A stretch of DNA of 64,000 nucleotides from Dictyobacter kobayashii (GTDB lineage Bacteria; Chloroflexota; Ktedonobacteria; Ktedonobacterales; Ktedonobacteraceae), in the NCBI RefSeq assembly GCF_003967555.1, contig NZ_BIFS01000002.1, forward strand, positions 1,178,001 to 1,242,000. Reading direction: 5' to 3'. Made by a program: the position numbers and the translations under genes. Below the pieces are notes generated by a model that was given only the letters and a program-made list of their open reading frames with translations, made no database searches and was not told the origin of the DNA. Below are positions 45,747 to 55,202 of this stretch, one piece after another (positions within the stretch are counted from its first letter, which is position 1; every line of letters begins with the position of its first letter).

Positions 45747-46664
45747 TTACCCTTTAACACTGCCAGCCAGCATACCGCTAATAAATTGGCGCTGCAGTGC
45801 GATAAACAGAACCAGGACAGGCACCGTAGCAATCGTACTGGCAGCCATAATCATGCCCCAGGCATCGTGGCCAGTCGTACCAGGACTTGAATTGTTAATC
45901 TGAGTAGCCAGGTTAGACAGCATCACCTGCAGGGTTTGCATCGAATCGGAGCTCGTAATAATTACCGGCCACACAAAATCATTGTAGATACCCAGGAAGG
46001 TCATAATCGCCAGGGCCGCCAGCGCAGGGCGCATCAATGGCACGACAATGCGCCAGTACATGCCAAACGGGGTACAACCATCAACCTTAGCCGCCTCCAA
46101 CAACTCATTGGGCACATCCGCAATCTGTTGCCGCGTCCAAAAGATCGCAAAGGCATTCACCAGTCCAGGAGCAACCAGGCCCTGATACGAATCAACCCAG
46201 TTGAGGGCTCCCATCTCAAGCAAGAGAGGGATAATCATAGCGATAGCGGGCAGCATCATAGTCGAGAGCACAAAGGCGAACAAGAATTTTTTGCCCCGGA
46301 ACTGAAATTTCGCAAAGGCATAGCCGGCCAGCGGACAGAAAAACATCGTGGCCCCACCCTGGATGATCAACACAATGAAGGTATTCTGAAAGCCTATCCA
46401 CATCGGCACGGCAGAGAACAAGGCGGTATAGTTATTAAAAGAGAGCGTGTGCAGATCCACGCTCAGAGGGGCAGTCGCGATCTCGCTACCCGGTTTCAAG
46501 GATGAAACAAACATCCAGGCCAGCGGAAAAATCGTCAACAGCGCGGCAATAGTCAGAACCAGGTAGACCAGCACACTACCGGGTCGAAAACGAAAGGTTC
46601 GGCGTCGTACAGGCAATGAGTCAGTGAGAATCTGATCTGCCGCTTGTGAAGTTGTAATAGCCAT
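45747..46664 (-). CDS. ABC sugar transporter permease, MalG type
   Basis: 305 residues from ATG 46664 (GAGAGGAGAAG upstream). Six membrane segments and the EAA loop EAAKVDGCTPFGMYWRIVVP. It ends 3 bases before the GH2 gene and follows the other permease by one base, so the genes are one operon. Imports oligosaccharides with the permease and binding protein upstream; the ATPase is not in the locus and is probably a shared MsmK-type protein. Confidence 0.9.
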   Translation of the reverse strand: MAITTSQAADQILTDSLPVRRRTFRFRPGSVLVYLVLTIAALLTIFPLAWMFVSSLKPGSEIATAPLSVDLHTLSFNNYTALFSAVPMWIGFQNTFIVLIIQGGATMFFCPLAGYAFAKFQFRGKKFLFAFVLSTMMLPAIAMIIPLLLEMGALNWVDSYQGLVAPGLVNAFAIFWTRQQIADVPNELLEAAKVDGCTPFGMYWRIVVPLMRPALAALAIMTFLGIYNDFVWPVIITSSDSMQTLQVMLSNLATQINNSSPGTTGHDAWGMIMAASTIATVPVLVLFIALQRQFISGMLAGSVKG

Positions 46665-46665
46665 C

Positions 46666-47610
46666 CTACTTCTCCTCTCCAGCCTGCAAGAAGCGCAACA
46701 TAAACAGCGAAAGCAGGACCAACAAGATCGTCAACAGAAACGAGTTCGCGGCCCCGGTCCCGAAATCGGAATTGGCAATATAGGAATTGAGCAAATAGCC
46801 AGCGGTAGTGGTCGAATTATAGGGGCCACCACTGGTCAAAATCTTGGGCTCAGCAAACATCTGGACCACTCCCAGCGTGCTAAAAACAACCAGGAAGGCA
46901 ACGGTACGGCGCAACAAAGGCAGCGTAATCGAAAAGAACTGCCGAAACGCATTAGCGCCATCAATCGAGGCCGCCTCATAATATTCCGCCGGCACCGCTT
47001 GAATGGCGGCCAGCATCGTCAGCACCGCAAAGGCGCTACCAAGCCATAACACCAGCATAGCCAGCGTAGGCTTGGCCCAGGTAGAGGTCGTCAACCAGCC
47101 AATGGTAGGGATATGTACTATATGCAGAATGGCGTTCACAGCCCCAAAATCCTGATCGAACATCACCAACCAGACCTGAGCGATGGCCACCAGCGGCACC
47201 ACATATGAAAGCAACATGGAGGTGCGGAAAAAGCTGCGCAGACGCAGACCAGGCAATGACAGCAGGGCCGCCACCACCATAGCCACCAGCACACGTACCG
47301 GCACAATCAAAAACCACAGCGCCGCAGAATTGCCGAGCGACTGCCAGAAGTCACTATCCGTCAACAAAAAGGTATAGTTTGACAGGCCAATGAAGCGCGG
47401 ATCAGTATCTCCATGCCAGTGAGTAAAGCTCAGAAAGAACGAATAGAGGAACGGGAAAAGCGAAAAAGCACAAAAGAAAATGATAAATGGCGCGATAAAC
47501 AGATAAGGCGAGAAGCTACCACCTAGCCAACGGCGAAATCGCTCGATCGGCGAACGAGAAGGCATCGGAGAAGGTGTAGCAGAGCGTGGCCGGGATGTAG
47601 CAACAGCCAT
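46666..47610 (-). CDS. ABC sugar transporter permease, MalF type
   Basis: 314 residues from ATG 47610, with GAGGAG seven bases upstream (the longer frame to 47634 has no good start). Six membrane segments, SPYLFIAPFIIFFCAFSLFP at the first, and EAA loop EAASIDGANAFRQFFSITLP. Partner of the MalG-type permease. Confidence 0.9.
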   Translation of the reverse strand: MAVATSRPRSATPSPMPSRSPIERFRRWLGGSFSPYLFIAPFIIFFCAFSLFPFLYSFFLSFTHWHGDTDPRFIGLSNYTFLLTDSDFWQSLGNSAALWFLIVPVRVLVAMVVAALLSLPGLRLRSFFRTSMLLSYVVPLVAIAQVWLVMFDQDFGAVNAILHIVHIPTIGWLTTSTWAKPTLAMLVLWLGSAFAVLTMLAAIQAVPAEYYEAASIDGANAFRQFFSITLPLLRRTVAFLVVFSTLGVVQMFAEPKILTSGGPYNSTTTAGYLLNSYIANSDFGTGAANSFLLTILLVLLSLFMLRFLQAGEEK

Positions 47611-47686
47611 AACAGAACTCCTCTCTGAGAGCAAAGAGGGCCCATAACACTATGAGCCCTCCCCATTAACCACCTGCAGACGGATA

Positions 47687-49075
47687 TTACTGGCGAGCAA
47701 CCAGTTTGGTCTGAATATCATCCGAGGACTTCTGAAGCACCTGCTGCGGCGTCATCTGCCCATCCAACAAACGCTGAACGTTGGTGCCAAAGTAAGGTAT
47801 AGCCTGGTTATACCAGGGGGCGATATAGAAATTACCAGGAATATCCTTGACGGTACTGGTAACAGTTTGCCAGAGATTCTGTCCACCCAGCCCTTCAGAA
47901 TTTTTATACAGTTGGGTATCAAGCGCAGGCAAATACGATGGAATGGAGGTATTGATACCACCAGGATAGACCTTATTAGGACCATAGACGGAAGAATAGC
48001 CCTCTTTACTGAAGACCAGATGCTCGTAGAAGAGCCACGCCAGGTGAGGATTCTTAGCTTTTTTCGGGATAATAAACGAGCTACCACCCATGACAGCGGC
48101 CCGCGTACCACCTTGAGTCCAGGCGGGCAGAGGCATCGCGCGCCATTTACCTTTGGTCTTCTTGAAGAGCAAGTCAGGCCCATACACAGCCCAGACAGCC
48201 CAGGGATAGAAGGCAACCTGATTGCTCTCAATCGCCGCAATGTCGCCAGGGCCATAATACGCTGCACGAGTTCCCAGGTTCTGATCCCGGACAGTTTTCA
48301 AGAAGTTCATAATATTGAGGTAAGCAGGCGAATTGATCTGCAATTTGCCATTGGCATCAACCATACTGGTCCCCTGCTGATTAGCAAACATCTCGACCCA
48401 GAGCTGAGTCAGACCAGGGTCCTGTTCCAGGTGAATTGGCTTACAGGAAGGGCCATATTTCCCCTGCACCTTTTTAGCAGCCGCAATCAAATCATCATAG
48501 GTCTGGATCGATGCAGGATCGACACCAGCAGCTTGCAACATGTCCTCACGATAGTACAACAGACCTGGATCTAGATCCCAGGGGATACCAACGATACGAT
48601 TGTTATAGGTGTTAACACGCAACTTGAAGGGCACAATATCTTTGACATACGGCTGAATCCAGCTCGTAATATCATAATAATGGGAAGCCAGGATCGGAAG
48701 ATTGTTATCCTCGTAGAACGATCCATCCGGCACATTAACACCAGTATTAAGGGTAGTAGGCAGCTTTGCATCGACATCCACTGATACGTGATTCACTTTA
48801 ATCTTAGGATACTTGCGGTTGAAGCTCTCAATGGTAGCATCAAATACCTGGAACAGGTCACCCGCGCGATCCCAGATAGTGACCGTACCTTCAGTGGCAG
48901 TTGCATTGCCAGTGGCGACACTAGTAGATGAAGGGGAGCCGCAAGCTGCCAGCAGACCACCAGCAGCGGCAAAGGCACCAGCGGCAGCAGAAGTTTTAAT
49001 GAACGAGCGGCGCGAGATAGCAGGCTGAGATGCGAGGTTAGTAAGCTGACTGAGCGAATCCAGTTGTTTTGACAT
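47687..49075 (-). CDS. Extracellular sugar-binding lipoprotein (family 1 solute-binding protein)
   Basis: 462 residues from ATG 49075 (GAAAGGAAAG upstream). Twin-arginine-like SRRSFIKTSAAAG and lipobox LLAAC (about residues 41-45) predict a Tat-exported lipoprotein, as is common for Chloroflexota. The mature part has the family pattern (EGTVTIWDRAGDLFQVFDAT, IVGIPWDLDPGLLYYREDML, YPWAVWAVYGP). It captures oligosaccharides for the two permeases. First gene of the operon, under the promoter at 49313-49342. Confidence 0.9.
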   Translation of the reverse strand: MSKQLDSLSQLTNLASQPAISRRSFIKTSAAAGAFAAAGGLLAACGSPSSTSVATGNATATEGTVTIWDRAGDLFQVFDATIESFNRKYPKIKVNHVSVDVDAKLPTTLNTGVNVPDGSFYEDNNLPILASHYYDITSWIQPYVKDIVPFKLRVNTYNNRIVGIPWDLDPGLLYYREDMLQAAGVDPASIQTYDDLIAAAKKVQGKYGPSCKPIHLEQDPGLTQLWVEMFANQQGTSMVDANGKLQINSPAYLNIMNFLKTVRDQNLGTRAAYYGPGDIAAIESNQVAFYPWAVWAVYGPDLLFKKTKGKWRAMPLPAWTQGGTRAAVMGGSSFIIPKKAKNPHLAWLFYEHLVFSKEGYSSVYGPNKVYPGGINTSIPSYLPALDTQLYKNSEGLGGQNLWQTVTSTVKDIPGNFYIAPWYNQAIPYFGTNVQRLLDGQMTPQQVLQKSSDDIQTKLVARQ

Positions 49076-49296
49076 CCGTGTTCTTTCCTTTCCTCATCAC
49101 GAGAACAATGGAAAATTACATGCAACAATGCATAAATAGAACGATGTATCCAAAATAAAAGGCAAACTCATACCTATGTCCAGACATGCGGTATTATTGC
49201 TATCATAGCAACATTTTAGATAATCCATCATGTCAGGACACAGAGGAACGATAAAGAGATATAGGTCTGGTGCATTCCTGGTTGTTGATCATGTTC

Positions 49297-49342
49297 GTTC
49301 AACGTTGAACTAAGTATAGCATCTAAAAAACGCATCTGTCAA
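49297..49342 (-). promoter_or_regulatory. Operon promoter and LacI operator
   Basis: On the minus strand TTGACA (49342-49337), an 18-bp spacer and TATACT (49318-49313), followed after 2 bases by the perfect palindrome GTTCAACGTTGAAC (49297-49310) with the central CG step typical of LacI-family operators. The site would cover the transcription start of the binding-protein operon; the divergent LacI gene encodes the probable repressor. Confidence 0.85.
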
Positions 49343-49424
49343 GGATCTAGAGAAACAAATTTAACGCTACTCAATAATGTTTAGTATGTTTAAAACAGAA
49401 GAGCAGGTTTTTTTACTTTTCCTC

Positions 49425-49504
49425 TTTGGCGCCTGCGGCGCCGGGTTGGGAATGTGGGGTGTGGCTGGTGGGCGGCCGCGGCCGCCCACCAGCCACACCC
49501 CACA
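49425..49504. repeat. GC-rich head plus 52-bp perfect palindrome (repeat family member 2)
   Basis: The head CTCTTTGGCGCCTGCGGCGC followed by CGGGTTGGGA is identical to that at 25511. A perfect palindrome with 26-bp arms (49453-49478 and 49479-49504) follows. Arm sequence differs from the 25.5-kb copy (CTGGTGGGCGGC against TATGGTGGGCGGC and neighbours), yet pairing is perfect in each. There is only one unit here, with no tandem copies. It lies between the sugar operon and lacI. Confidence 0.88.
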
Positions 49505-49585
49505 CATAAAATAATGTTCGTACAGCTGCGTCAAGGGGCGGCAAAAAAAGGCTTTTTAATGGCCCTGACAGAAGAGATTAGTAAG

Positions 49586-49615
49586 TTGACATAAAGGAAA
49601 TGAGGGTGTTACTAT
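49586..49615 (+). promoter_or_regulatory. lacI promoter
   Basis: TTGACA at 49586-49591 and TACTAT at 49610-49615 with an 18-bp spacer, about 50 bases before the GTG start of the LacI-family gene. Confidence 0.6.
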
Positions 49616-49663
49616 CATAACAACAATGTCAGGTTAGATCAAGAGAAAGAATATAAAGCGACC

Positions 49664-50695
49664 GTGACAGTACACTTGAAAGATATTGCGGCTTATACCG
49701 GTGTCTCTATTAAGACTGTCTCCAATGTGGTAAACGGCAACTACGAACATGTGGGACCCGAGACACGCGTGCTGGTATTAGATGCCATCAAAAAAATGAA
49801 TTATAAGCCAAATAACGCGGCCCGCCATCTGCGTAAGGCCCAGGTTAGCGTGCTGGCCTACGCATTCCCCGACCTTACCAACCCCTACTTCGCCGATATA
49901 GGCAACGCCATCGCTGTTGAAGGAGCCAGGCTCAACTACACGGTCCTTTTAGATTACACCTTTTCTGAACGCGACAAAGAACTCAATATACTGGCAGGTA
50001 TGAGCCCGCACCTCATCGATGGATTAATCCTGGACTCACACGCACTGGAAGTAGAAGACATACGCCAGATCGAGTCTGGTGGCCCGATTGTGCTGCTCGG
50101 AGAAAGGCTCTTTGGCGCCCCATTTGACCATGTGTTAATCGACAATACGGCGGCCGCCTATAGCGCGACCAGGCACCTAATAGAGGTGGGGAAACGCAAG
50201 ATTGCTGTCATCGGAGCACAAAAAGCGCGCAGTGAAGCTCCATCGCTGCGTTTACAGGGCTTTATGCAGGCCCTGAGCGAAGCCAACATGCCGCTAGATA
50301 GCTCACTCTTAATGGACGGCGGACTCTGGCACCGGGCCGATGGTGCGGCGGCCATGCAAGAACTGCTCAAGCGCAAGCGCGCGGATTGGCCCGATGCCAT
50401 CTTCTGCTTCAACGATCTGATGGCCCTGGGAGCAATCTCTGTGCTAGGCGCGGCCGGACTTCGCATACCAGAGGACATCGCTGTTATCGGGATCGACGAC
50501 ATCGAAGATGGCCGCTACGCCAATCCAGCCCTTAGCACGATCGAGCCAGACAAGAAAGAGATTGCCCGCATAGCTGTACAGATGCTGATCGAACGTATCA
50601 AGGGCCAGCGCACCCATACCCCGGAATCAATCTATGTGCCATTCCACCTGCATGCGCGCGCCAGTACCCTGGGTCGACAAGCTGAAAAATCATAG
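49664..50695 (+). CDS. LacI family transcriptional repressor
   Basis: 343 residues from GTG 49664. N-terminal helix-turn-helix VHLKDIAAYTGVSIKTVSNV with hinge helix NYKPNNAARHLR, then the periplasmic-binding-type effector domain (VLAYAFPDLTNPYFADIGNA, DGLILDSHA, VAVIGIDDIEDGRYANPALS-type end; read here as IAVIGIDDIEDGRYANPALS). It probably represses the divergent sugar operon through the GTTCAACGTTGAAC operator and releases it on binding an imported sugar. Confidence 0.92.
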   Translation: MTVHLKDIAAYTGVSIKTVSNVVNGNYEHVGPETRVLVLDAIKKMNYKPNNAARHLRKAQVSVLAYAFPDLTNPYFADIGNAIAVEGARLNYTVLLDYTFSERDKELNILAGMSPHLIDGLILDSHALEVEDIRQIESGGPIVLLGERLFGAPFDHVLIDNTAAAYSATRHLIEVGKRKIAVIGAQKARSEAPSLRLQGFMQALSEANMPLDSSLLMDGGLWHRADGAAAMQELLKRKRADWPDAIFCFNDLMALGAISVLGAAGLRIPEDIAVIGIDDIEDGRYANPALSTIEPDKKEIARIAVQMLIERIKGQRTHTPESIYVPFHLHARASTLGRQAEKS

Positions 50696-50730
50696 CCTGG
50701 CCTGCAGACCAGTGACATAAAATGATGACT

Positions 50731-52005
50731 TTATGCTTCTAGTTGAGAGGCACGCAGATAAGAAGCCTGAGCATCTGAATAGCGCCCCACAGCATCCAGG
50801 ACTGCCCCACGATTATTCCACAGGGTTGCGTCCAAGGGGCTGAGCCTGATACCCTTTTCATATGCTTGCAGCGCCGCATCATATTGCTCCAGGGCAAAAC
50901 AGCTATCGCCAAACGCACCAAGATAAGTAGCGTTCCTGGCATCGGCAGAGATCGCCTTCTGATAGGCCTCTTTAGCCTCTTCATAGCGATGCTGAGCAAA
51001 AAACAAGTCACCCTGCGTAGCCCACTCGGCTGCTGTTTTTGGCGCGGCCGGAAAAGGAAAAGACTGCTGGGTCAGCTTTTTCTGTTCCTGATCGAAAGCC
51101 ATAATATGTTGTAGATACTCTTCCGCTGAAGCCGAGCCAGAGGTAGGTGGTGCAAGAGAGATTGGCGTCGACCGGCGATCAAACTGACCCCCCTGGGAGA
51201 GCGGAAAGCGTCTCAGCAACGTATACGTGAAATGTTCAACGCTAGGAAAGCGCTGTTCCGGATCTGCCTGCATGGCTTGATATAACACAGGTAAAAGTGA
51301 GCGAGCATCAGCCTGCGAGAGCAAAACCGAAACCAGTTGCGAATAGAGCACAGCCAGAGCATATTGATCGGCCAGAGGATACTTCAACGACCAATAGGTC
51401 TCCATATTCTGTTGCGCATAGCACTGCTTAACCAGCGCCTCCAACTCGGGCGCGAGATATGGCGCCGGCGGAGGGGAGAGTCTGGCCAGACTAAAATCGG
51501 CGATCCAGGACTGCGTCTGTGAAAAAAGCAGGTTACCAGGAACCAGCGCCCCATGAACAAGGCCCTGCTGATGCACAAAGTTCAAGGCCTGGCCAACCTG
51601 TTGAAAGAGATTAAAGAGCCAGGTTTCAACGGCATCCGGAATCATACGTCCAGCTAACACATCAGAAAGAGACCAGGGGGTATATAGACATACCGATAAG
51701 AGATATGAAATTGATAAAGGCTGGCTGGCATCACTTGGATTTACAGGAAAACGATACACAAAGCTTTGAAAAACAGGCAAAATCGCAGGTTGGCGAAAAG
51801 AACTAAACGTCCGTAACTCGCGCCGCACAGCCTCCCATAGATGCTGGTTAGCCTGATCCTGTGGTAATAACTTCAGGGTGACATGTTGACGAGAATCAAC
51901 ATGCCACGCCAGGTAAGAATTCCCGTTACGCCCTTTCCCTAACAAATGCTGGATCTGATAAGGACCTAGCGTCGTCCCTGCTCCCAACTCAAACCCACTA
52001 CCCAT
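50731..52005 (-). CDS. Pseudokinase with C-terminal TPR domain
   Basis: 424 residues from ATG 52005. The Ser/Thr kinase fold is clear: glycine loop LGKGRNGNSYLAW, Lys in VTLKLLP, DFG-like ADFSLA and APELEALV. The catalytic loop reads VHGALVPGNLLF, where HRDxxxxN has lost the Asp, so phosphotransfer is unlikely. C-terminal residues about 330-420 form three TPRs (AAEWATQGDLFFAQHRYEEA, YLGAFGDSCFALEQYDAALQ, LWNNRGAVLDAVGRYSDAQA). It may be a scaffold. It lies 6 bases after the membrane protein gene, so they are one operon. Confidence 0.82.
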   Translation of the reverse strand: MGSGFELGAGTTLGPYQIQHLLGKGRNGNSYLAWHVDSRQHVTLKLLPQDQANQHLWEAVRRELRTFSSFRQPAILPVFQSFVYRFPVNPSDASQPLSISYLLSVCLYTPWSLSDVLAGRMIPDAVETWLFNLFQQVGQALNFVHQQGLVHGALVPGNLLFSQTQSWIADFSLARLSPPPAPYLAPELEALVKQCYAQQNMETYWSLKYPLADQYALAVLYSQLVSVLLSQADARSLLPVLYQAMQADPEQRFPSVEHFTYTLLRRFPLSQGGQFDRRSTPISLAPPTSGSASAEEYLQHIMAFDQEQKKLTQQSFPFPAAPKTAAEWATQGDLFFAQHRYEEAKEAYQKAISADARNATYLGAFGDSCFALEQYDAALQAYEKGIRLSPLDATLWNNRGAVLDAVGRYSDAQASYLRASQLEA

Positions 52006-52011
52006 GCGCTA

Positions 52012-54056
52012 TTAGGCCTTTCTTTGCTGATACAGGGTAGAAAGATCTGGCTTCACATCCCCACCTGGTACTCCATAAGAAGGCCCGGCAGGAGAAGCAG
52101 CGGAGAAAGGCAATTGACCAGATGGAAAAGGCACCTGCTCAGGCTGAGGCTTTTCAGGATTAAGAGGTGCGGCTTGACTAGCTGGCGCAGCCTGGGTAGA
52201 CGTCCCCGCAGAAGCTGTCGCCGGAGAGATCTGGCGCAGCAAAGACGCAATCCAATCCTGCTGCTGCTGTTCCAGATAGGCCAGGCCATCGGCGAGACTT
52301 TGCAGGGTAGACACTTCAACCCCACTGTTACGCAAATTAAAGGCCGAGGAATGTTGTAGTGTTTCTACAGCCTGCCGATAGCGAGCAACCTGCGCCTGGA
52401 AGATTCTCATCGTATTGATCTGCTGCTGCAGCTGATTGGACTGGGTACGTTGAACCTGGGCCAGGGCCATAAATGCACCACGCAGATCCGTCTTACTCTG
52501 ATTAGCCAATTTTTCAACAGGATATAGCTCGCCACCAGCCTGATACTCCAAAGCCTGCCGCAAAACCTGTCCCTCCTGCTGCAACTGGCGACTAAATGTA
52601 ACCTGCTGGGCAAGGGTCTTCAAGCGATCAATCATCAAATTAAAGCTCAAACCCAGAGGGAGTAGAGCGCCCGGCAGCGAAGAAACATGGACATTAAAAT
52701 TTCCCTTCGCTACCTGGGCCTGCGCCTCCTGCAACTCTTGCAGAGCCTGCTCAAGGGCCTGGCGTTCAGTAGCCAGCTGAGCGGCAACATCTGCACCCCG
52801 GCGCGTCACCTGCAATTCACGACGCGAAATAACCAGCTCGCCCCGCATCTGCCGCGTCAACCGGTTATTCTCGGTCAGCGTCATCGCCTGGCGTACAATC
52901 ACAATCAAGACCAGTAGCAAAGCGCAGATATCAGCTTGCAGCAGCGAGCTGGCATTACGAGGAGCAACAATGGTCAACAGAACAGCACAGGTCAACAAGA
53001 CCAGGATGAAAGGCACGATCGTCTGCAGGGTCGATATAATTGAAGAAAATCGATTTACCGTCAGCAGCGGATCAACCTGAGCCGCATTCTCCTGCAGTTG
53101 CTCGCGGGCGACACTGCGAGGATGCTCAATAGCTGCCCAGCCGACCAGAAGCAAGCTCAGAGGCCAGAGCAGGTCCAGCAATGTGCCAGAATTAAAACCC
53201 GTCGTCAGATTAAAGTATCCCAGAATACTATCAGCCACCGCCAGGCAGGATAAACCAATAGTCAGACGGATCAGAACTGGTTCTTGCCCCTTGGTAGAAA
53301 GAGGGCTAAATAATAAGAGTACACTGACCGTAATCAGGAGCAGGTCGCCAGTCGGGAAATACAAGGCAAGAAACTGCGCCAGAAAACTGGGAGCCTGCGC
53401 CAGGCCTGCAATCGAAGGGGCCAGCAAAAAGAACCATGACAGAGCAATGGCAGTACCAATAATTGCCATGGCATCGATAATCAGCCGTAGACGACCAACG
53501 GTAGCACGATCGCGGCGGGCTAACAAAACAGTGCCAAGCATAAAAAACGGATATGCCAGCACATAACCGATATCATATAAACCAGGATAAGGCACCTGCG
53601 CGGTTGGCATACGTGTATCATAGCTAGTCCAGATAATACCAGCCAGCCCATAGCAAGCAATACCAAGCGCCAGAAAAATCCAGGCCAGGCGAGCGCGCCT
53701 GACATGATTTATTTCTTTCGTCAACAGCACAACCTGCTGACGGTCCTGGGTCTGCACTAATTGCTGCTGCAGTTGCTTTTTTGCCATCCCAAAACGAAAA
53801 ATAACCCGCAGGCAAAACGCAAAACCGATCCACTGACCGGCGGTCTGCGCCACATCCGAAATATCCTTGAGGATCAAACTTTGTCCCGGAACCTGACCGG
53901 TCAGATTCAAAATGATAAGCAGAAACGCAAACAAACCAATAAAGCCCAGGATAATCCACAAACCAAAACGTTCGAGCCAGGGAACACGCGCCAGGGCCTC
54001 CCCATAAAAGAGCCAGGATCACGGTTCGCTGTCTCTTTAGCCTCCATAGAAAACAT
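52012..54056 (-). pseudogene. Polytopic membrane protein with long coiled coil, probable one-base frameshift near its start
   Basis: The frame 53961-52012 (649 aa from a TTG) has about nine hydrophobic segments in its first 370 residues, then a coiled coil (about 375-445), a HAMP-like FNLMIDRLKTL region, further helices, and a Pro/Gln/Ala-rich tail. No kinase or cyclase domain. Upstream, ATG 54056 (GGAGGAACAAGGG) starts MFSMEAKETANRDPGSF in another frame. One extra base in the A run (plus strand) at 54006-54009 would join them as PGSFYGEALARVPWLERFG, giving about 681 residues. Possibly a membrane sensor working with the pseudokinase. Unknown family. It is listed as pseudogene only because of the frame break. 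Confidence 0.6.
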
Positions 54057-54416
54057 TAACCCTTGTTCCTCCAAGCAATAAAATGAACAATAAAAGCTTT
54101 TCACTATATGGAAAGCTCAAAGCACATCTCTTATTACTTAACGAAAAGGAATGTGAATTGAACTTTTACAAACGTGAGTTACGATTTAATATCGTAAAAC
54201 GATTATATAAATCTGGGTAGTTCGATCTTATAAAGCAGGAATATAGTAGCAAGGTTGTAAAATATAAATTACCCCTTAAAAGAATTATACTAAATAATTC
54301 ATTTTAATCAAGTAAGTTTGCATTTTTGCTATTTTATTGCTATCATTATTCTAGCAAATTAAGCAAGCTAATCGCGTAATAGCGGCTAAGCTTATATTTA
54401 ATGAAGGGAGGAGGAG
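54057..54416. promoter_or_regulatory. AT-rich region upstream of the ABC operon with small palindrome
   Basis: 360 bases without a gene. It contains TTACGATTTAATATCGTAA (54179-54197, 7-bp arms), an operator candidate. I looked for the conserved parts of a TPP riboswitch because the importer is ThiXYZ-like and did not see them. Confidence 0.4.
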
Positions 54417-55202
54417 ATGCAAACAACGAACAAGATACAAGCCAAAATTGAACTTCAGCAGATTTCGAAGAGCTTTATGCATGGAAAAAAGCGTATCGAA
54501 GTGCTCAAACCTCTTGATATGAGTGTTGCGCCGGGTGAATTTATCTCGATTGTCGGCCCTAGTGGATGTGGCAAGAGCACACTCTTTAATATTATTGCCG
54601 GACTGGAAGAAGCCAGTGATGGAACTATCGCTATCGATGGCGAGATCCGCCGCAAGCGCACCGGGTCTATTGGGTATATGCCCCAACGGCCAGCGCTAAT
54701 GCCCTGGCGCACCGTTGAGGAGAATATATTGCTAGGACCCGATGTACGCCGTAAGCCACGCCAGGAAACACAGGCGCAGGCTAGAGAGCTCTTACTACGT
54801 TTTGGCCTGGCCGACTTCGCACATCAGTATCCCTCCACACTCTCTGGTGGGATGCAACAGCGAGTTGCCCTGTTACGCACGGTCTTATTTCATCAAGAAT
54901 TTCTATTATTGGATGAACCTTTTGGAGCACTCGACGCCCTGACACGACTAAAAATGCAAATGTGGCTACTTGAACTGTGGGAATCATTTCATTCCAGTGT
55001 ACTATTTATTACGCATGATGTACGGGAAGCATTGCTCTTATCCGATAAAATCTATGTTCTCAGCATGCGTCCCGCGACTATTTTGAGAGTGGTAACAGTG
55101 GATCTGCCGCGTCCACGACGTAGCGCCCACCTGGCAGAGCCAGGCGCAGTGCGCTTGGAACAAGAGTTGCTGGGCCTCCTCTTAGGGGAGGAGAGCATAT
55201 GA
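54417..55202 (+). CDS. ABC transporter ATP-binding protein (SsuB/ThiZ-like)
   Basis: 261 residues from ATG 54417 (GAAGGGAGGAGG upstream). Walker A GPSGCGKSTLF, signature LSGGMQQRVALLR, Walker B FLLLDEPFGALD and H-loop ITHDVREALLL are all intact. The nitrate/sulfonate/thiamine-precursor importer class. Overlaps the permease by ATGA. Confidence 0.9.
   Translation: MQTTNKIQAKIELQQISKSFMHGKKRIEVLKPLDMSVAPGEFISIVGPSGCGKSTLFNIIAGLEEASDGTIAIDGEIRRKRTGSIGYMPQRPALMPWRTVEENILLGPDVRRKPRQETQAQARELLLRFGLADFAHQYPSTLSGGMQQRVALLRTVLFHQEFLLLDEPFGALDALTRLKMQMWLLELWESFHSSVLFITHDVREALLLSDKIYVLSMRPATILRVVTVDLPRPRRSAHLAEPGAVRLEQELLGLLLGEESI

Noticed and set aside
54057-54416. TPP riboswitch before the ThiXYZ-like operon
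   Set aside because: The conserved CTGAGA and ACC-x-GATCTGG-type parts are not visible in the leader.
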